64,000 nt of DNA, from positions 1-64,000 of the forward strand of contig JADCRB010000007.1 of the NCBI GenBank assembly GCA_021464245.1, written 5' to 3'. A program made the translations under genes and the position numbers. Shown in pieces: positions 57,530-64,000 of this stretch. The notes beneath the pieces are model-generated. The model saw only the letters and a list, made by a program, of their open reading frames with translations, was not told the DNA's origin and searched no databases. Source of the DNA: Carallia brachiata. Lineage: Eukaryota > Streptophyta > Magnoliopsida > Malpighiales > Rhizophoraceae. Positions within the stretch are counted from its first letter, which is position 1; every line of letters begins with the position of its first letter.

Positions 57530-60500
57530 TGAAGGATTTGAGTTGAAGCAGAGGAGCCTCGTTTTTTCGATATATCTTTTCCCCCCGTGCGTGCGTGAGT
57601 GGGTGACAGAGAGACCCCAGAAAACGATGTGACGTTGAGACTGAGGCTTTAAAGAAGAGAGGAAGGTCGAGGTGGGGCCCACTGGAGACCAAACTTCAGT
57701 TTCTCCACAGACATTCTGCGGCGCTGGGAAATCCGGATTCCGGCCTTGTTTTTATTTTTTATTTTTTTTCTGAAAAAATGAAAGTAGAGGCGCTGTGCCA
57801 AAGAGTACTGCAACTTACGGAGTTACAGAGGCACGACATGATTATTTGCGTTAGTCAGTAAATTGTAAGTTTAATTTTATTATTTAAGTTAAAATTTTAA
57901 TTTGTAGTTTTTCGTACTCACTTGAATCTCATTAGTTAATTAAGCTAACACGAGTGGTTTTTTCTTTTATTTATATTTATAATAGGAATCCTTTCCGTAA
58001 AACTCGAGTTGCTGATATAACAACCACACCGCCAATTTGAAATATGAAATTCGCATAAAAATTTGGAATTTAAAACAGCGTATTTAATCGGTACAATATC
58101 AAATTTATTATTACCACTAAATTAATCATTGAGGTTTCTATCCCGCTTCACTTAAGTACATTATAATATCGAAAAGAATGATCCGTTGAAAATTATGAAC
58201 AATTTTTTTTGTTAATAAAATGAAAAAATAAGGGTAAAGTTTGTTTTTATTAGCAAAAAAAAATGTATTCATAAATATGATGGTCATTGTAACTGTAAAT
58301 TAATGTTAGAATAACTCGTATTTGAATACACCATTTAATTATTTGTACATGAGCAGACTCACCATCTAAATATTATTGGGTTCAAATTAGTCTTTTTTAG
58401 ATTTAACTACAGTATTAACAAATTATAAACTTATGCAGTGCAAGCACAATTTTATTGAAATATTATGGCGACGCTGCGAAAATTCAAATTCAGGTTAATG
58501 AAAGGAACGATGCACTAATTTACTATTAAACTACCACCTCAAATAACTGAGTTAAGTTTGTTTAATTATGAGTTTAGTCCATAAAATTCATCCGTGAGAT
58601 GAATTTTGGCATTTTTCACACAATTGGTGATGCGGTGATGCGGAGTTGAAGAGATTATCTGGTGGACATTATTTCAATCCCATGCAATGAAATTTGTATT
58701 GTAGATTATTTATATGTTTAGGATAAATAGACTGAATTATCTATATCAATTCATGAAAAAGTAAATTTCACAAATTTAGCAAATATTATCAGATAGTTCA
58801 CGTGTTGGATTGATGTATATTTGGTCCTATTCCTTAACTTGACAGGGGCTCGAGCTCATAATCTCAGGCACGAGAGTGAATCCCTTTATTATTTTAACCA
58901 AACAAGTGGTGACATATTTTTTTTTTCTAACATTAAATTAGAGCGTCAATCTTTCATCAGTGATGATCCTAATATTCTCCTTGTACGTCAGAACTGGGTA
59001 TGTGAATGACTGAAGTTTTTGGGCATCTGAAATTAGTCATTTGTTATTTACAAAGAGAAAAGAAAACAAAGTCAACTGCAAGAATTCAGTAAAACAAAGT
59101 TCCATTTCTTGGATGAAACGAAAAGATAAGAAAGGGGAAACGACATAGAGTCTTATGGTGGGTGGGATTTTTAGGTGGGGTTTTTTTTTTTTTCTGTAAC
59201 AAAATGACGGTATTTTCCTTATCTAAACCAATGTTTCTCTTCAAGCCCTCATTAGTTTCTAAATTGTTTGCAATATTTTAGTAATTAATTTTTTTTTGGT
59301 ACATAGTATTAAACTTCATGTATACCAAAGCTTCTGGCTGCATGCAGTTGCCAAATTGTCAATTACTTCTTTTCTTGGTACATGGAAACACTTGATATTA
59401 GCTCTGACAATGACAACGTAAGCGACAACATTGGTCATAATACATGTGATATGGATCCGTAAAATATGTGTTGTCTGACTTAAATCACGAGCAAAAACTC
59501 AGAGTTAATAGTCCAAACATAAGGTGTAGTGTACACTTATAATTATAAAATTTAGCATCTTCAACTCTAGAGTTATATGAAAGCAGTTATTTTGGTGAGT
59601 CGAGTTTATACATGGTAAGAATATTATTGTCAGTTCCGTGCATCAAATTAAGTATGTCGATGTAATTAAAGCTCTTCTCATTCTTTTCTACAAGTGGGAA
59701 CGTAGCATGAGGTTTTTAATTAATTATTGTCATTAAATAGATAAAAACAATATCGAGCCGAATAAAAAATATATATATATGTACCAAACCCACAGGTAGA
59801 AAACTCAGAAAGGAAGGTTAACACTTAAGAAAGCCAAACCACTACAACCAAAACATTGGGCAAAGAAATGGGGATTGGTCAATTCCTGCGACCACAATGC
59901 AGGTGGAGCAATCGAAGAGACTTGGATAACTTAAATTAAGAGACAGTTCCAGTATCATCCATGTGAAAGCACGAGCAGTTGTCAGGAAGTGCCCTTTTTC
60001 ATATTTTCTTTATTTTCTCGTTTCAATCGAACTTCTGCTAATTGGCCACAGATTTTCGTTTTTCTTTGATTTTGTCCCTTCTTGAAGTTGTTAGAACCTA
60101 TAGCTATTGCTTAGTTGTTTCCTCCCCATTTAATGAACCCAAACAGGTAATTTCATTCATCATGTGCCCCCAAAACCCATAGAAAGTGGTTTAATCAGTT
60201 CCATACCCAATCTCATAGGAGTAATGCTATTCTTCCCTACTTGATTTGTACTGAATAAATAAGTAACATGATCGTATCAAGAATACCATTATTCAACTCA
60301 AAGGGATTATTCATCTCAAAGGGCTTATTGACAGAAAAGGAGAAGGAGAGCTTCGGTAAGTAGAAAGATACGCAAGCAAACAGCAACAAAGACGAAAATC
60401 ATGCGCTGAAGAAAGATGGACTACAAAAACAAATAAACAATCAAGATGCCAGGAGTATTTTGCCTAAAACACATGCTAATGTGGGTTGAGAAAAAAGTCC

Positions 60501-60987
60501 CACGACTGCTAGCTTTAAGGCGCTTCAAGTTTAAATCAGATTACAAAGAGTCAACGAGCAATATGTGCATAAAATGCTGTTTTGCAGACAAGTATTAGGC
60601 TATTAGCTTGTAAACAATCACTCACAAAACACACCCACACCCCCCCCCCCCCACCCCCCAAAAAAAAAAAAGGATACCCACACACACAGACCTATTCATA
60701 GGGTTGGTCGTCACATACAACACTACCTGTAAATGCACAGACTTGAGCCAAGCTCCTCTGTTTTGGCCCAATAAAAAACGACCTTACTCGCACTTGGGAT
60801 CAAACTACAGCAGACCACAAATGCAAAAGAATGAACAAAAAGAAGCCAAAATCTCATATAAATATTGTGACACCCAAGAAGTTTAAGCAAGGATAGAAAG
60901 AGCTACAAACTCCAATATTGGATTCAGATCAAGTAACGACTTAAAAGAGTCAAAAAAAGAAACGAAAAAAAAAAACACAAAATAAAT
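57530..60987. other. Intergenic region SMO2 / eIF3g
   Basis: It holds the SMO2 promoter at the left (a TGACGT motif near 57630) and the eIF3g 3' flank at the right. A minus-strand tRNA-like SINE remnant lies near 58840-58915 (GAGCTCGAGCCCC B-box) and a C13 tract at 60640-60652. No gene was recognised. Confidence 0.55.
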
Positions 60988-62475
60988 TTAATTTGACCTT
61001 GGTGTGGCCCATTCAACTTTAAGAATGAGGTTATCGTAACCATAGCCATTGAGTTTGTTGATAGCTCTCTGAGCATCTTCCTTGTTCACAAAGTTAACAA
61101 AGCCAAAGCCTCTGCTCATCCCAGTCTTCTGATCGATAGCGACATAGACACGACTTACAGCACCAAAAGGCCGGAAAAGCTCATGCAAGTCCGGCTCGCG
61201 AGTATCTTCCGAAAGGTTGGTGACCCGAACAGAGTTCTCATCATTCCTGCGTCGCATATCAGCTCCAGCACCTCTCTCTGCTCCTGCCCTCATACCTGGG
61301 GGAACATATGTAGACTTGTTTGTGCCAGAAATAGCAGCACTCGTCTCCGATACAGCAGGCTTGTCGACAAAGCCTTCAGCGGTGGAGCAAGGTCCTTGTA
61401 CGGGCACCTTGATGTCCAGTGGTCACCTTTTTTGCCACAAGTCCTGCACACCATGAGAACAGCTCCTCCTTACCAAGTTGAGCCAAATTATCTCCAACCA
61501 GCTTTGTTTCTTCTTGCTTGCTACCTGAGGGAAGAATGCCCATTATTATTCAGCTAAAAACAATGCTAATAATAAATTCCGTACCGCCCTCACTCTGCAA
61601 TCTCATTTACCACGAGCTTAAAACATAACAGTATCACTAGCATCCCTAACAAGTCAACAAACCCAAAAATCATCCATCATACCACCAAAATAAAAAATAA
61701 AAAAAAAATCCAAAGAAAAAACATTGTCCACTTCCCAATTCTACTGCAAAAAGCCAACAAAATATATGATGAATTGTAATTAATCATAAAACTACGAAAA
61801 GAAACTAGCAGCCAAACAATTCATTATTCGCCCAATGATTCCTGAAATAAAAATAACAAAATTTTTTTATGTTTAATATTTATTACAACCACAATTATGC
61901 AGAATCTCTAAGATCCCAAAATTTGATAATTCTCCATAAAACAATCAAATAAGAATTGAGGGGCCGTTCGGTTTACGGTCTAGAATCATAATCGTAATCA
62001 AGCGGAATCGAAAACAAAATCACTTATTTCATAACAATAATTAAAGGAAACAATGATGCAATCCGATTGGGCCGGAAGAAAAAAGATTAGAGATTGCAGA
62101 AATTGAAGAATAAGGACAGATTAGAGAACCTGGAGCCCTAGGGCGCTCGAGGAGGATCTCTTCGGTGGAGACCATGGTGAGGCGGCTGCCGACGTCCTCG
62201 TGCACGGCGTCGCCGAACTTCGGCCAGGACCTTCGCTCGACGGCGCTCTTGCTGAGACGAGCGTTGGCGAGCTTGCGCGTGCGCGTCGTGGTGGTGATCT
62301 TCACTTTGTTTCCGTCGTCGTTGAACTTGAACTCGATTACCTTCTTGATTCCGTTCTCGTCGGGCCCGATCACTTGCCGCGGCGGCAGGAGGAAGTCCAG
62401 ATCCCCGGCGTCGTCCTCTTCCAGTTCGCCCCATCGGAGCTTTTCGCGCGGCGGTGGTGGTGCTGTCGCCGCCAT
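60988..62475 (-). CDS. EIF3G: Translation initiation factor eIF3 subunit G
   Basis: An RNA-binding subunit of the eIF3 complex that acts in scanning and reinitiation in the cytosol. Exon 1 is 62130-62475 and exon 2 is 60988-61524; the donor is a weak GTTCTC. The N-terminal eIF3g domain (KLRWGELEEDDAGDLDFLLP, then KKVIEFKFNDDGNKVKITTT) is followed by a CCHC-like zinc knuckle (CRTCGKKGDHWTSRC) and a C-terminal RRM with RNP2-like VRVTNLSED and RNP1 RGFGFVNF, ending VEWATPRSN. Exon 2 is two bases short of an intact frame. One base is missing at about 61468 (AAGGAGG where the family KGGAV needs AAGGGAGG), and one at about 61381 between DLAPP and EGFVDKP. With both present the product would be 294 residues, the same as Arabidopsis eIF3g. 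Confidence 0.93.
61960..62040. repeat. Possible MITE remnant in eIF3g intron
   Basis: GGGGCCGTTCGGTTTACG looks like the terminus of hAT-type MITEs that are common in plant introns. The other end and a target duplication were not found, so it may be truncated. Confidence 0.3.
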
Positions 62476-62536
62476 GCTTGTTTTCTGTGTGCGCGTGGGA
62501 GACTGGGAGTGCAAGGGAGAAAGGCTGGGGTCTATA

Positions 62537-62545
62537 TTAGGGTTA
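62537..62545 (-). promoter_or_regulatory. Telo-box-like element upstream of eIF3g
   Basis: TAACCCTAA on the minus strand, about 65 nt upstream of the ATG and next to a TATA-like TAATATAGA. Telo-boxes are known promoter elements of plant translation-apparatus genes, which fits the gene. Confidence 0.45.
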
Positions 62546-62599
62546 TCGAAGTCGGTGAACATGCAACGTCGTCGTTTCAAGGAAGCTGCATATACATTT

Positions 62600-63509
62600 G
62601 AGATTGGGCCCAGCTTTCTTACTTGGGCCCGGTCTGGTCTGGACCGTTTTAAGTTTGTTTAATAGTTGGGCTGCGGCGGACAAAAATGGGCCGCAGTACT
62701 CATGCAAACTTCAATTTTTTTTTTTTTTTTTTGTTGGTACGTGAGGAACCCTAACACTTTATTTTAATATTTGAAGTGAAAGGAGGGACAACACAACACA
62801 ATGTGCTAATAACTGAAAGTTATTTAAAATGTATTTTTTATCATTAAAAAAAAATACCTGTTTAATTAATGGCACAGTTAACCTGTATTTTACTTAACGT
62901 ACCAAACAAAACATTTCTTCTTTGTCATTGCTTAGGCTTTCTTCATCAATGCTCAATGGGTCCCAATTTTCTCATGAAGAGTTACAAGCCAAGCCAGCCG
63001 ACTCTGCAGTCTGCACAAGTCTCTATTCATAAAATGATGAATGATCATCCAATAAAATTTGTCCTCTTTGAAAATTTGTTTTGGATTTGCCACTATAAGC
63101 CTTGTCACCTCAAAAATTTTACGAATACTTTAATTTTTACATTTATTATTGAAATAATGTGGGGTACTTATTTTACTAAAGTTATATAATAATCCTTGAA
63201 AAGTTTTAAAGGCAAATGATACAGCTTCATAACTCTAAAGAAACATTATAGAAAATGTTGTTCGCAAACGGCGTGTTATTTATTTATACGCTCCTCTTAA
63301 CCAAAATTATGGACAACAATTTCAAGCATAATTTCAAATTCAAGAGGGAGCGGCCGACAGTGGTTGTTATTACTTATTCGTTGTTTAACTTTAACATCAT
63401 AATGATAACTGGCAAGGATGTACCGTGCAAATGGTGGAGGATGAAAAAAAAAAACCTCCAATAATTGGCCAATTGGATGGCTTCTAAAATGCAAGATAGC
63501 ACCCAATTC
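62600..63509. other. Intergenic region eIF3g / tRNA-Val
   Basis: AT-rich spacer with a poly(T) tract near 62716-62733; nothing else recognised. Confidence 0.5.
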
Positions 63510-63583
63510 TGTCTGAGCCCGGGTTCGAACCGGGGACCTCTAGTGTGTGAGACTAGCGTGATAACCAACTACACCACCCAGAC
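63510..63583 (-). tRNA. tRNA-Val (anticodon CAC)
   Basis: A complete 74-nt cloverleaf on the minus strand. The acceptor stem GTCTGGG pairs with CTCAGAC (one G-U), followed by the discriminator A. The D arm is GTG...CAC. The anticodon stem CTAGT/ACTAG closes the loop CTCACAC, with anticodon CAC reading GUG. The T arm is CCCGG-TTCGAAC-CCGGG. No intron and no encoded CCA. The A-box (TGGTGTAGTTGG) and B-box (GGTTCGAAC) are intact, so it should be transcribed by RNA polymerase III. Confidence 0.97.
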
Positions 63584-63976
63584 CTTGTTGCTGGATTAAA
63601 CAAAACAAAGTTATTAATAATAATAAAATTCTGTGATTTTTATTTTCATCCCATCAAAAATAAAATAAGATCAAATTAGTCTACAATATACTATTCTTTC
63701 ATGTCTCATGTATCTTTAAAAACTCAACTCTCAATACTTTGAATACACCATAGTTTCTAATATAAGTCATCTCTTCAGTTCTTATTGTAGTGAAAGCTTA
63801 TATTTATATTAGGGACAGTTAATTCATCAAGTTCAAGTGCCACAGAGAAAACAAAAACAAAGGTCATAAAAGCTTGGCACAAGATCAGGATCTTCAGAGG
63901 CTAGAGAAAACTCCAGACTGCAAAGCTTAATCATCCTATAAACAAGAATAAAGACTTCAGTGCTAAGAAAACTACT

Positions 63977-64000
63977 GTTGCTGTGGTGTAGTGGTCATCA
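63977..64000 (+). tRNA. Possible tRNA gene cut by the window end
   Basis: The last 24 nt, GTTGCTG then TGGTGTAGTGGTCATCA, fit a tRNA 5' half: seven acceptor-stem bases, a perfect A-box TGGTGTAGTGG starting at position 8, and a D arm very like that of the tRNA-Val at 63510. Most likely another Val isoacceptor on the opposite strand; the anticodon is outside the window. Confidence 0.5.

Noticed and set aside
62138..62662. Several long open frames opposite or out of frame with eIF3g exon 1
   Set aside because: Arg/Ala-rich shadows of a GC-rich exon with no recognisable domain.

Overview
This window is nuclear DNA of a eudicot plant, probably a rosid. It has AT-rich intergenic DNA, multi-exon genes with GT-AG introns, plant-specific families (PTAC16, tropinone-reductase-like SDRs, clade A PP2C, a QALGGH zinc finger) and a eukaryotic tRNA-Val. 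The species cannot be fixed from sequence alone.

Layout. A TFIIA large-subunit gene lies on the minus strand (1307-5766, 11 exons). The plastid nucleoid protein gene PTAC16 follows on the plus strand (8282-10885, 5 exons), then an intronless C2H2 zinc-finger/EAR repressor on the minus strand (15728-16333). The next 8 kb has no recognisable gene. From 24.7 to 44 kb is a cluster of three tropinone-reductase-like SDR genes (A 24702-26821, B 30899-32521, C 39488-41940), all plus strand with the same five-exon structure. Relic SDR exons lie downstream of A. B and C are products of a segmental tandem duplication that also copied several kb of 3' flank. A clade A PP2C gene, of the type that acts in ABA signalling, is at 47955-49739 (+). 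A sterol 4-alpha-methyl oxidase SMO2 gene is at 54214-57529 (-). eIF3g is at 60988-62475 (-). A tRNA-Val(CAC) is at 63510-63583 (-), and the window ends inside what looks like a second tRNA gene.

Mobile DNA is mostly small and non-autonomous. There are two Mutator-like foldback MITEs with 8-9 bp target duplications, several tRNA-headed SINEs with 11-16 bp target duplications, and seven tiny poly(A)/poly(T) inserts bounded by 12-17 bp direct repeats. One SINE is in intron 3 of SDR gene B, and the matching site in gene C is empty, so it post-dates the duplication.

The most consequential oddity is that four otherwise well-conserved genes (TFIIA-L, PP2C, SMO2, eIF3g) each carry one or more small indels that break the frame. 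Several fall in short homopolymers. Because they hit unrelated, mostly essential genes, assembly or consensus error is the likeliest cause, but real lesions cannot be excluded from one sequence. A second point of interest is SDR gene A: it has an apparent plastid transit peptide and a His where the family's catalytic Tyr should be. No clear new multi-gene system was found.
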